DNA from: Myrmaecium sp. VS I D KN 1
Lineage: Eukaryota > Ascomycota > Dothideomycetes > Valsariales > Valsariaceae
Assembly: GCA_019775845.1 (NCBI GenBank)
Contig: JADQAV010000016.1
Span: 124,001 to 188,000, forward strand
Length of the DNA: 64,000 nucleotides
Direction: 5' to 3'
Under the pieces are notes generated by a model, which ran no database searches, had not been told where the DNA came from, and saw nothing but the letters and a program-made list of their open reading frames with translations. This document shows, one piece after another, positions 37,201 to 49,699 of this stretch (positions are counted from its first letter, which is position 1; each line of letters begins with the position of its first letter). Position numbers and translations under genes: made by a program.

Positions 37201-40200
37201 TAGTATATAAGAGGAAGAATAAGAAAGTCTAACCTATTAACGCGCTAAGTAATAAGGCTCCCCTAGGAGGAACTAAGAACTAGAAGGAGGAATACTATTA
37301 ATAGTACTTTCTTAAGGAGGTCCTATATAAAGTATAATTACTAAAGGACGGGTTTAATAAGTAGCTCTACTTAAAGATAGTAAATATCCTAATAGGAAGT
37401 AGATTAATAAAAAAAAGAAAAAATAAGCTATTAGTAAAAGATCTAATCTTATAAAAGAAGAAGCTTCTCTATATACTTCTACTTTAGCGGGAAAAGGTCC
37501 TAGCCTAAGAATTCTTTAAAATAGAATAAATCTAACTAGAGATTTATCCCCTAGTATAAATAAAAATAGTAGACTATAAGGCCTAGTAAACGGCTAGGTT
37601 TCTTATACTTAAGGCACTTAAGGGGATAGTTATAATAATATTTATTAAGAGACTTAAGAATAAGGTCCTAGAAAGAGAAAAAAGATTTTATAGAAACGCT
37701 TAGTTCTTAGTAAAAAAGAAAAGTAGAAGCTACTGCTTTATTAATATAGTAATAGAAATTAACCGCGTTTTAATCTAAGATATAAACCTTCTTCTATCTA
37801 TTAATAACTTTTCCGAGGAATTCGCTAACCTCTAAATAACTTCCTAATTAACTTTCTTTTAGGATATAAGTAGATTCCGCTAGCGGAAGAAAGTAGAGAC
37901 TTTATAACTTTTATAATATTTATTAGACTTTTTTAGATAATAACGCTTTTATAAAACTAGATAAACTCTATAGTAATATTTATCTAGATTATTAATAGGA
38001 TACTTAAAAGGTATAACTATAAGCTCTTCCTTAAAAATATTAGTATTAAGGGACCTAAGACCTAATATAATAAGGAGGAAGTAGCTTTAGATATCTAGAG
38101 GTTTATCTTAAAATATATTTATAACTTAGATAAAACCTTCTACTATTTAGAGCTAGCTAGGTATACTATATCTAAGAAGAAGTTATAATTTTATATAAAT
38201 AGAGTTAAGGTTATTAGGTTTATTTATAATATAAAAGAGAAGAAGCTAAAAATTATAAAGATTATTAAAATCCTAAAGTAGTACTCCTACCGCGATATTA
38301 AAGATATCTAGGCCTTCTTAAGCCTCTATATATATTATTATATATAAATTAAGGTCTTTACTTAGAAGGTAGCGGCCTTATATAACCTCTTACGCGATAA
38401 GGTACCTTTTATCTTTAAGAAAAATATCTTTTAGGCTATAAAAACCCTAAAGGAAGCTATTATTACGGCTCCTACCTTAATAACTATTTAGTATAGCTTA
38501 GAAGGAAGGGAGATTATCCTTGCGGTAGACGTAAGCCTTACTAAATAAAGAAGGGTCCTTATCTAAGGAAAGAAGAATAGCTTAAAGAAGAGATACTTAG
38601 TAAGATATAAGAGCCGGATATAGAGTATAGCGGAATAAGTATATAATATAAGAAAAAGAGAATATAAAGAACTACTAAAAGCCCTAAAGAAATTATAATC
38701 TTAGTTATATTAAATATACTTTACCTTAAAACTAGATACTAATACCTTAGTAGCCTAACTAAATTAATTTACTAATAATCTCTTAGAAGCCCTAGTTATA
38801 TAATAACTTACTTAGATAAAACTCTTCGATTTCGAAGTCCGCTATATACTTAGGAAGAAATATATTATAGCGGATAACCTCTTCTAGAGAGAAAGAATAG
38901 TATTAAATAATATAAATAAAGTTTATAAAAGAGATATAGACGACTTTATTAATAAAGAATTTAATTTATTAGGAACTAGTAATATAAGAGAACCGGATAA
39001 ATAAGTTCTCTAAGAAGAATATTTAGATAAGAGTAAGCGGATAGCGAGGTTCCTTATTATATTAAAGGTCCCCGACGATATTCCTAATAGAGACGTTCTT
39101 ATATTTAAGAAATATATACTAAAATACTTCGTTAAAAAAGGATATTTATTCCGCTATATAAACTAATATACCCTATTAAGATAAGTAGTAGATAATTAAG
39201 AATTAAGGAAGAATATAATCTAGGAGCTATACTAAACTAGTAGATATAGAGAAAGAGAAGGGACCTATAGATAAATTACTAATTAGTATTATTAGAATAA
39301 TATATACCGCTAAGTCTATAAGATAATCTAGGGATATAAAGAATATTAGCGATATATTAGTACCTAGGAAGAAAAAGAACTCTACTTTATTTATATAGTA
39401 GTTCTATAAGAGTAGGTCTATATTAAGATAATATATATACTTATAAATTATAAATACTATTATTTTATAAAAGCCCGGAAGAACCTAAGCGGTTAAATAA
39501 AAGAAAGGCTCCTAAAGAAGGCGGACTTTAGAAAGTAATAAGATTTATTTAAAAAGATATTTTTTATATATATAACTTTATCCGTAGGATTATAGTAGAT
39601 AAAGGCCTAAAAAATAAGGACCTTATAAAGGAACTTACCTCTAGATATAATATAAGAAGGGTATAAGTATTCCTATATTACTTATAAGCTAATAGAGTAG
39701 TAGAAAGAAGGTATAGGCTTATTATTAACGTACTAATAAAACTAATACTTAGAGGCTCTTAATTCTAGGTAAAGTAACTCTAAGTAGTCTTATAAATAGA
39801 TAGAATTACTATTAAATAATTAATAGGAATAAGCTTATATTAGATAATTTATAGTAGGGAGGTTATACTTCTAATAAAAAAGAAGTACCTAATATAGAGA
39901 GTTCTTAACTAGAGATTAATAAAAATATCGGGAGTCTACTATACCTCCGGGTAAGATAGATAGAACGAAGGGAGGATAATATAATAAAAGTTATCTTAAA
40001 GATTAAAAGGAAAAGAAAGTAAAATAAAAAGTACTAGAATAAATAAAAGATAATCTAATTAAAACTCTTAAAAAAAGAGGATTTAGTACTTAGATATAAT
40101 AGCTAGTATAAAACCTTCTTCTCTCGGAAGCTAGACTATTAGTAGTTAAGACTATTTAGAATTAAAAGAATATTTATAACGTAAGGAGAAGAAAATAGAA

Positions 40201-43200
40201 CTTATAAGCTAGAAGAGCTTAATAAAGTAGTAGAAGTAAGGGTTATTATTAAATAAAGGCTAAAACATTTCTACCCTAAAAAGAAAAGCGGTAAGGAAGA
40301 TAAGTCTAAGTAAAGAAAGAAAAGTAAATAAATAATTAGAGGAGAGCTAATAAAGAACTAATATCTATTATAAATATTCCTATAGGCTAAAATTTAGTAG
40401 TAGTAATTCCTAGGAAGTAGTAAAAAAAGGGAAGGAGAAGAAAGAAGGTTTAGTAAGAAATAGAGGAATTATAAAGAAGAGTTAATAAAGGTTTTAGTAG
40501 AAATAGTAAGAAATAAAAAAGAAGATTTAAAAATTAAAAAGACCGGGAGAGAAGAGAGTAGATTAAATTCTTAAGATTTAAGATAATAAAACGCCTAAAA
40601 ATCCCTAGAATAATAGGGAAAAGAAAGAAAAAGAATAAGATTTAGAGGTTTTTTTACCTAAGGACTAATAAAAAGCCTAAAATAAAGCTAAATTCTAAAA
40701 ATTATTAGACTATTTTACTACTTAAAGTAATATAATATTATTATATTAGTAAAGATAAAGAAACGTTATAAAAGCTAGGACTAAGAAAGCGAATTAAAGA
40801 CCTAAGTAAGACTTTTTAAGAAATAAAGGATTATTACGCTACTTATCCGTTACTCTCCTCTATTTATATATAGTTAGGATTAACCTTAGGGGTAAGAGGG
40901 GGAGCTTTATTATAAAGATATTTAACCTCTCTTTAAAGGTTTACTAATTCTTAGGATTATTTATTTAGGTACTAAGTTAGGTCTTAGTTATAGTCGCGAA
41001 TTATATCTATATTAGGAATTACCTCCAACTAAATATATATAAGTTTATAGTAATTATTAGATAGGACGGAGACCTAATAAGGGAGGTATAGAGATTACTA
41101 GAAAATATTAAATTCTTTATATAGCGCGAACTAGGAAAGTTAGGATTAGAATAAATAAGATAAAAAAATATAAGGATACTTACTAAGTAAGGCTTATTAT
41201 TATAAATATACTAAGTATACTTCTAAAATATATTAATAGTATCTTAAGCGCTATTAATAACCTAGGAACGATAAGTTAGGTCTTAGAAGTATTAAGTATA
41301 AACTTCTCGCTACCGGTTTACCTTAAGGTCGGAAGTAACCGATAATAATATTCCCTATAGCTAGATATATATATTTTTACTACTTAAAGAGAGGTTTATT
41401 TATAAAAGGAGCTAGATATAGTAATATAGCTAGCTCGAAATAAGAGTAGTATAACTATTTATATAGGTTTATTTAGTTAAGATAAGTGGGCGGATACTAC
41501 CTTTAAATATATAGAGAATATTAATAAAGAGGTAAAAACAGCGTACCTTAAGGTATAATAAGTCTATTATTATATTATTAAAAATAGACTTTATTATAAG
41601 ATCGACCGGAATAACCCTAGGAGTATAAGAAAAGAATAAAGAGGATATTAAAAGTAGAAGGAAGTTAGTTAGAATATAAAATAAAAAAAAGAGTAAGAGG
41701 AAACTTACTTAGCGAAATTCCTCTAGCTTAAAAAATAATAAAAGAGGTAGCGGCAGGCCTCGGAATAATAAAAGAAGTAGTTATAAGCTTAAAAAAGACC
41801 GGGGAGGAAGTTAGAAGTAAAGAAAGTTAAGTAAAATACTAAGTAAAAGAAGAGAAGTAAGAGAACTTATAAAAAGGGACTCTAAAGGTCCGAGTAGTAA
41901 TAAAAGAGGCGGCTATATATAATAAGAATTAAATAAAACGCCGACTAAGGAAAAAGAAGTAAGAAGACTTATTAGAGTTATAGCGACTACTTAAAAATAT
42001 ATAAGAAAGAGTACTACTTATAATATATCTATTTAAAGTTTAAGAAGATATATTAAAGAGTAGAAACGTAGCGCGTACTATTAAAGAAATATAAAGAATA
42101 ATTAGAGGGTAGGTAGACGATAAAAGAGTAATAAAATAAAAATAAAATATTGACGAAGTAGTATAGAAGAAGAGGAGGAAGGAATAAAAAGAGTTAAGAG
42201 AAGTATAGTAGAAGTAGATAAAAAGAAGGATAATTAAAAGTAAAAGAAAGAGTATTAAGGCGGTAAAGATAGCTACTAATAATAAATAAATAATTAACTT
42301 ATTAAATAAGCGTACTAGCTTAGGAAAATATCTAGAAAGAGTAGTATATTATATAAAAATATTAGAGAATCTAGAAGAAGCTAGGAGTAAATAAGGAGCT
42401 ATAAAGAGAAATTAGAAAGGTTAATTAAGAAGTAAGCTCCTAAACTATAAAATAAGGGTAGGGAACTTAAGGAAAGTAAATAAAATATAAAAAAAACCTT
42501 ATAACTTAAGGAGGAAGGATGGTAAAAAAAAGGCTTAGATTTAAAATACTAAGAATAATAAAATATCCTAAGAATAGAAATAAAAAGAAAGAGGAAGAAG
42601 GGTAGAAAGCCTATATATCTATAAAATATAATATATCCTAAGAACTTCTAAAGACTAAGAAAAGACCGTAACTTATATAATACTAGGAAACTTAGGAAAC
42701 TAAGGAGGAATCCTAAATACGCCTAAAAGTATATAGGTAAAACTATAAATAAGAAAATTATAATAAGGAGCTTATAAGAGTATATTATAAATATAGAAGA
42801 TTTAAGCGAATAAGTCTATAATATAAGAAAGTAAGGCGACTTATTTAGCTTATATTTATACTACTTCCTTTAATATACTTACTTATTTAGCTAATCTTAT
42901 ATAGGCTTCAGAACTTCCCTAAGAAGCTAAGTAGTAACTAATTTAAAGTATAGTAACTTCTATAACTTTACTTTTTAAGCTAGAAAGCTTTATTATTTCT
43001 AACGTTAATCTACTTCTCTTATAAGAGATAGCGGGGGCGGGAGTAGGAGTAGCTTTATCTTCCTAAACTAGTTAAAAACGCCGAACTAATTAGCGCTAGA
43101 AGAATTAGGACTATAAGAATTAAATAAAATAAAAAAGAAGTTATAAAATAGAATAAGTAAAACCTTATATAAAAGTTATATAAGGGAGTTACCGCTAACT

Positions 43201-44026
43201 TTCCGACTAGGTAAATAAGTAACTAATAATAGTTCTTAAGAGCTTTAATATATCCTAAATAAGGTTTTAAGTTATCCCTAGTAAATAAATATATTAAAAT
43301 AATATCCGGCTTTAAAGCTATAGTAGGGGGAGTTAAACTAGAGACTTTAGTAGACTAGGCTAGTAGAGTAAAATAAGTAGGGTTATATATATTCGAAGCT
43401 AGCTAGGAGGCTATAAAATAAAGATACTTATTAGTTACTCTTAATAAGACCTAGTATTCTTAATAGTTATAAGGTAAGCTAATAAAGATTAAAGGAGGCG
43501 CTTTTAATAAGTATATATTAAGTATAGGAGATAATAATACGTTATAAAATTTTTTTATTTAAGAATATATTAAAATAGTTAGGGCTGGACTAAGAGTAAT
43601 TAGAAGAAACCCTAGAGAATTAAAAGGTTACTAAGAATAGCCGGTAAAGTAGAAGAAGTAAAGGAACTTATTAAAGTTAATAAGATAGCTATAATAGTTT
43701 AAGAGCTAAATATTTAGTAAAGCTATTATAAGGACAGGTAAGTAAAGCCGCTAGAAATAAGAAATAAAGAAAAAAATCCTATTAGGAGCGGGTATAGTAG
43801 AAGCGGCTAATAAGAAATAATAAAGAGAGTAGAAGAAAGTAGAAAGAGTAAATAATAGCGGCGAGTAGAAGCTAAAAAAGGAAGTTAAAGTTATAAAGAA
43901 AAGTAAATAAAAGATAAAAGATATAATAAGAAGGGCCCTAAATAGGCGGGAGAAATAAACTTTTAATATTAAAAGAAAAGCGCGTTACTTATTTAGGATA
44001 AATAGCTTAAAAGAAAGAAAGTAAGT

Positions 44027-44410
44027 ATAATAGAGTTAAAAGTATCCTTAGATCTTACCGCCTAAGAGAAGCTATCTGCTTTTAAGAAGGGCGCTACCTA
44101 GAAGATATCTACTCTTAGAAATAATATAGATTATAACTAAATAAAGAGAGACCTTAAAAAAGATAAAATAGTAAGAAAATATAAGGAGAATAGCTTCCTA
44201 TCTAGAGTTAGAATTATTATAAATTTATTTATCTTTACTTTCTAAGATTTTCTATACTCTATCTATAGTTATAGGATAGTACTTAAGCCTCCTCTTTATA
44301 TTCCTCCTTCTTTTAGGAGCGACCTTTTTATAGTTCTAAGGAACTTATACTTCCCTATATCTCTAGGATAGGCTCTACTAGATATAGACTTACTAACTAA
44401 CCTTATTTTA
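44027..44410 (+). repeat. 3' LTR of the gypsy fossil
   Basis: About 384 bp, a direct copy of 33400-33793 with many transition differences and small length changes. It is immediately followed by CTAGT, matching the sequence before the 5' LTR. Confidence 0.8.
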
Positions 44411-47400
44411 CTAGTTATAGTATACTTCCTAAGAAGTATAGTAAGGCTACGCTAGCTAAGAATACCGCCGCTAAATAAGCTAAGTATAAGTTAAGTATAA
44501 ATAAGGAAGAGAGTAGTAATAGTAATATTAAGGAGTTAGAGCCGCTTAAGATAAACTCTTATAAGCTATTAAGTATCCTTATATTAAGACCGCCTATTAA
44601 TTACACGTATAACTATTTCCGTAAGGTAAGTAAGAGATAGGATAATCTTTCTAAATAATAAAAGACGCGGTTTATATACTACTAGTATATTAAAGGCGTT
44701 TATAAAATAAATTACCCTATTACTTACTAGTTATATTATAATAAAGATTATCTATACTACGTATATTATAGCGATTTCTATTAGGCTAATATCTAACTAG
44801 GAAAACTTTATTTAAGATATTAAGTCTCCGCGTATAATAGTTATATAAATTACTAAGTAGGTAGTAATATTACTAATATATAAGCGCTTATATTTATATT
44901 TATATCCGCGTCTGTAGTATTAACTAAGGCTAAGAAGCTCGTAGTAACTATACTCTTAGCGTTAACTACGCTATTTATACTTATAAAAAGTAAAAGAATA
45001 AGAATAGCCGCGACGCCTATATTATTAGTAGCCTCTATACTTATTATAAAAAAAAGGCCGGCGCTAGATACGCCTATTACTAAGAAAAAAAAAACTACGT
45101 ACTAAACCTAAGTAAGGAGTATCCGAGGCGCCTATATAGACTGTTTAAAAAGTAGAAACTAAACTTAAATAAATTAATCCTAGTCTTAAAGTATCGGGTA
45201 GTAGGTTACGTCTAGTTATAAATAATTATATTAATACTATTCTAAATATTAGGCGCCTTTCTAAATTAATTATCGCGAAGTTAGATACGTATAATATATA
45301 CTAGGAATAAATTAAAAAGAAGCTCGCTTAGATAAATATTAATCTTAACTATATATACTTAATAGCTAAGTAGGCTTAGACGAAAGTAATTTTTATATTA
45401 CGTACTATTAATACCTATTATAGCTCCCTAATTAACGTTATACTTATATAAGATATAAATATAAAGTTTATATATATTAGTACCGCACTCCTAAGATTAT
45501 TTAAATAGGTTATAAATATACTAACTAATAGGGAGTTAGTTAAGAACCTAATAAGAGCTGTAGAGCAGGTGTACTACGTTAAAATAACTGCAGATATTAC
45601 TAAGTACGGCGAGGATATAAATACTATTTATATATATATAATTAATTTAATATATAAAGTTAAGTAGATAGAGAAGAAGAATAGTTTAATCTATACTAAT
45701 TTAGCTATACTAAATAGTAATTTATATAATATAGTCCGCGATATTACTAACTACGCGAAGAATATATATATATTAGCTATAACTATTATAATAAATATAA
45801 TAGTAACTATTAATACTAGCGCGGGCTTTAAGCTTATAAGTAAGAAGATAGTAGATATTATTATTAAGGCCTAATATAATTTTAGTAATTATATTATATA
45901 ATTCTCGCCGGAGGCGTATAGTAAGAGTATAGAAAGACTACTATTAATTTCTAACTATCTAAAGAAGGTAGTAGGTATATTAGTAAAGAGCTTAAGTAAT
46001 ACCTTTATATATAATAACGGCGTATTATACGCAGCTACTATTAATAATCTATACGTTATAACTAGGCACGTGATAATTATAAGCGCGTATCTACTTAATA
46101 AAGTAATATATAAGACGATTAAGTAGGATAATAGTAAATAAAATACCGGCTAGTAATATATTAATAAGTAGAATACTAACGAGAATAATATTAACGAGGA
46201 GACTAAAAATAAGGTTACTAGTAAGGAGTAAGGCGTTATTACAGATATATAAATATAAAACGTTATTACGGATATATAGGGCGCTATTAACGAGCCTATA
46301 AATATAAATAAAACCGCGTACGAGAAGTATAATATAAATACTATAGTAGGAAATAGGGAAAATTAATAGTAATAAAATACGAGGGCTATAGTAGAAAAAT
46401 TAATAGTATTAAACTAGGGACTATATAAGAAAGATATATAGGCTGTAATACGCGGAAAGCTATAGATATATAATAGGAATTAATAAAAGTAGCTTAATAT
46501 CTTTTATATTATTACTTAGATTACGTATATTATCGTAATTTCTTATACTTACTACTACTATAGGAAGCCTATTAGCGCTAGCTTATATAATATATAATAT
46601 ATACTATATTATAGTTATACTATAGCTAGCTAAGATAGAGTACGTAAGTATAGTATTAACTAGGGATATAATATTATCTACTACTAATTTTATAATATAC
46701 TTTATATTTATATACTTACTAAACATCCGCTTAAGTTTATAGTATATAAGTAAATACTATATATAAAAAGGAAGTTAATATTATTTATACTATTACTACG
46801 CGACTATATAAGTTCCTTTAGTTTAAGGTTAAGTAGCTTATTTATTTAATTAACCTTATAGAAAGTAAATATACTACCGTAATTATTAATAAGACTATTT
46901 AAAAGTATTATATACTAAAGTATAAGGTTAGTATATAGTAACGCGACTAGTCTCTAGAGGTTAATTATTTCCTATATATAGTTTAATAAGCTTTAGCTAG
47001 TAAAGTAGATATAACTATATATAATAATATAATATAGTAGACCTAAATCGCCGTACTTAATAGTAAAGTATAAAGTAAGGTAGCTATCTATAAGAGTAAT
47101 AAACTAGATATAGTTAAAAAACTCGTTATTAGCTAATATATAAGTAATACCGAGCTAGGGAAGTCTAGTATTAGGCTCGATAATAGTCTATATATATAAT
47201 ATACTCTAGGCTATCTATAATAAATAACGTTCCTAAATATTTTTAATAAGAGTAAAAAAATTATATAATACTAAATAAATAAACTATATATAATAAGCTA
47301 CCTTTTTAATAAAGAGCCTATTAGCCGCATAGTAGTATATTAACGAAGATTACTATAATACGCGCGTAGAAGCTATAGATAATAAGCTCCTCTAAATAAT

Positions 47401-49557
47401 AAAAAAATACCTTCTCTACTAGAATATTCCGCTAACTAAGGTAGTTTATATATATATAAAATATAGAAAAGTTACTAGGTATATCTATACTACCTAAAAT
47501 AATACGCCTAATATATATACTAAAGACCTAGTATAGGAAGTAACTAGTTAAGCTAGTCTATTATATCTATAGCTTTAATACGCTCTAATTAATATAATTA
47601 TATAAGCTATATAATTTTTTAGTTACTAAAGATAAAGAAGAGCCTATTATAAAACTAGTTAGTAAATAGCTTTAGCTACTTATAAAAAATATCCGCGATA
47701 ATATAGTAATTACTAGTAATAATAGCTTCGCTCTTAAGGATAGGCCTAAGTAATATACTATATATAGATATAGGCTCTAGGTAATTTAGTAGCGGTATTA
47801 ATAAATATTACTACTTAGCTTTATTAAAGATTTTATATATCTCTATCGGGAATATAGCTTTAATTACTTTAGTAATAAAGTACTTTAAGATAGATTTACT
47901 AGTTAAATTAATTAAACTACTAGATATAAGGAAAATATTAATTAGTTATATATAGTACTCGCAGTTAATTATTAACTTTATAAGGCTAGTAGGTAGAATA
48001 TCTCGTACGTAATAAATCTTCCTAGTTATATATAAATAGAATATATTAGTCTCTCTAATTACTTAGTAGTATATAGTTTAGTAATAGTCGAAGTTATTAT
48101 AATAGATATAAAATAGCCTTAAATTTATACTACGGATTAAACTCTTATATAGTATTAGCCGGCGGAGTATATATAGCTAGCTAGTAGTATACTTTTATAG
48201 CCCCGGCGAAGCTTATATTCTATTACTAAATAGTTACGTAACTCTTTATAATACTAAAGCCTATAAGTAAGGAGAGGATATACTACTTAATACTAAATAT
48301 AGAGAGGTAAAAACTAAGTACTTATATAAATAATAAAGTAGTTTAAGGAGTTACGTAATTTTATAAAGCTAAATATACTTATAATAAGTATAAGGCGTCT
48401 GTTATTTATCTAAGAAGTATAGTAATATATATACGTACGCTTTATTATTTAGGTAGCGTTTAATATACTAAATATAAGCTAGGTAAGTAATAGTAAATTA
48501 TACTAAATACTATTTATAAGTTTATTAAATATATTATCCGTATAGGTCTTCTCTAAGTTAAACTAATTAAATATTATTTCTTTCTTCTAAAGTATATCTA
48601 GATTAAGCCTTAGGATATCTATAATACTATTAATAATTATTATCTTATACTTTTAGTTATTATAAAGCGTAGCGCGATATTCCCTATTTATATATATAAT
48701 ATTTAATAAGGTTAGCGCCTTTTTATACTTCTATATACTAGTACGCCTTATATACTTCCCCCTCTAGACTAAAGTATTTATAGAGTTACGCGGTATTTAA
48801 GCTCGTATAAAGTTAAAGAATAATATAGATTACTATTAAAGTAGATTTATAATAACGTTAGGCTTCTTATTTACTAATAAGCGCTTTTTTCTAATATTTT
48901 TATCTTTATCTTTAGTATTTATTTCTTTTATACCGTCTAGAGTATTATCTACGTTATTTAAATTATCTTTAGGGAGTAATTATATAGAGCGAGCGTTATT
49001 AGATAATATACTATAAAGTTTAAAAATATATTTTTTAACTAGTATATTATTAGCGATATAACTAGCTAATAATATTAATATTTTAGTAGATTAAAATATA
49101 TTAATTAGGATTAGTATATATAGAATAATAAAATATATTATAGTTATAACGCTAAATTTCGTAGAAGATTATATATATTATTATATATTAAGGTATTTAT
49201 ACCGCTATATAAAAGGGTACTAAAGTCTCTTAGACCTTAATTAGTATTAGGGTTCCTTATATAGTATTAACCACCCTGATTAGCTGGCCGCTGCGTATAT
49301 ATATACGGTTTAGCGTAATAATTAGTTATCTAAGGTACTAAGGTAACAGTTTAATTAGTGTTTTAAGGCTTAGCAGTAGTTAAAGCGTTTTTTCTCTTTC
49401 TTATTTTATAAGTAAAATACTTTATTTAATCTTCTAAAAAAAAGGTTTTAATGGATTTCTGGCCCTTTAATATATATAGGCTGAAACTGGGAGTATTCAG
49501 GCGTGAAGAGAATTTATTATCTCGCTGTAGAACCTTGGTGTTCCTGTACGCGAGTTG

Positions 49558-49583
49558 ATATCTTTTCGCCCAAACGGAGTACC
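49558..49583 (-). repeat. right inverted repeat of island B
   Basis: Inverted partner of 29965-29990, with 23 of 26 positions matching and no gap. It sits about 300 bp beyond the last strongly TA-rich sequence. The stretch between is of intermediate composition. Confidence 0.7.
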
Positions 49584-49699
49584 TCGTGAAACCATGACCG
49601 GATCAACAACACACTACCATACTATGAGTAACGCAGTCTTCCTTACAGACGTGACATTACGAACTGGGCGAACTATGCCGGTTTGCGAGCGGAGCCTTC
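49584..49699 (+). promoter_or_regulatory. short upstream region of the BRAP2-like gene
   Basis: Only 116 bp separate the right inverted repeat from the chosen ATG. CA and TG are normally frequent here, so RIP has not visibly spread. If the start is right, part of the promoter must lie in the intermediate-composition DNA at about 49260-49560. Confidence 0.4.

Larger units (their letters stand above)
33400..44410 (+). mobile_element. Ty3/gypsy LTR retrotransposon (fossil, about 11.0 kb)
   Basis: Flanking LTRs (33400-33793 and 44027-44410) and the 5-bp sequence CTAGT on each side (33395-33399 and 44411-44415) define the element. Traces of coding parts occur in Ty3/gypsy order: gag from about 35.0 kb, protease near 36.5 kb, reverse transcriptase about 37.4-38.4 kb, RNase H about 38.5-38.9 kb and integrase about 39.1-39.9 kb. 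RNase H preceding integrase identifies Ty3/gypsy rather than copia. About 4 kb of purine-rich sequence then separates integrase from the 3' LTR. RIP has destroyed it, with probably well over a hundred disruptions. LTR divergence cannot date it because RIP mutates both copies. Confidence 0.85.
29965..49583. mobile_element. RIP island B: unclassified element with candidate inverted ends, interrupted by a gypsy element
   Basis: A 19.6-kb TA-rich, CA/TG-depleted block with no open frame of 60 codons. Its ends carry inverted similarity in the same order moving inward: 29965-29990 with 49558-49583 (23 of 26), 30001-30010 with 49336-49345 (10 of 10) and 30073-30097 with 49211-49236 (partial). Removing the 11-kb gypsy insertion (33400-44410) and one target copy leaves about 8.6 kb. 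I read this as an older element with terminal inverted repeats into which the retrotransposon jumped. No coding signature in the outer part was recognisable, so its class is open. It is a fossil, broken throughout. Confidence 0.55.

Noticed and set aside
29965-49583. Single LTR element spanning all of island B
   Set aside because: The island edges are similar in inverted, not direct, orientation, and the only direct long repeats are the LTRs at 33400 and 44027.
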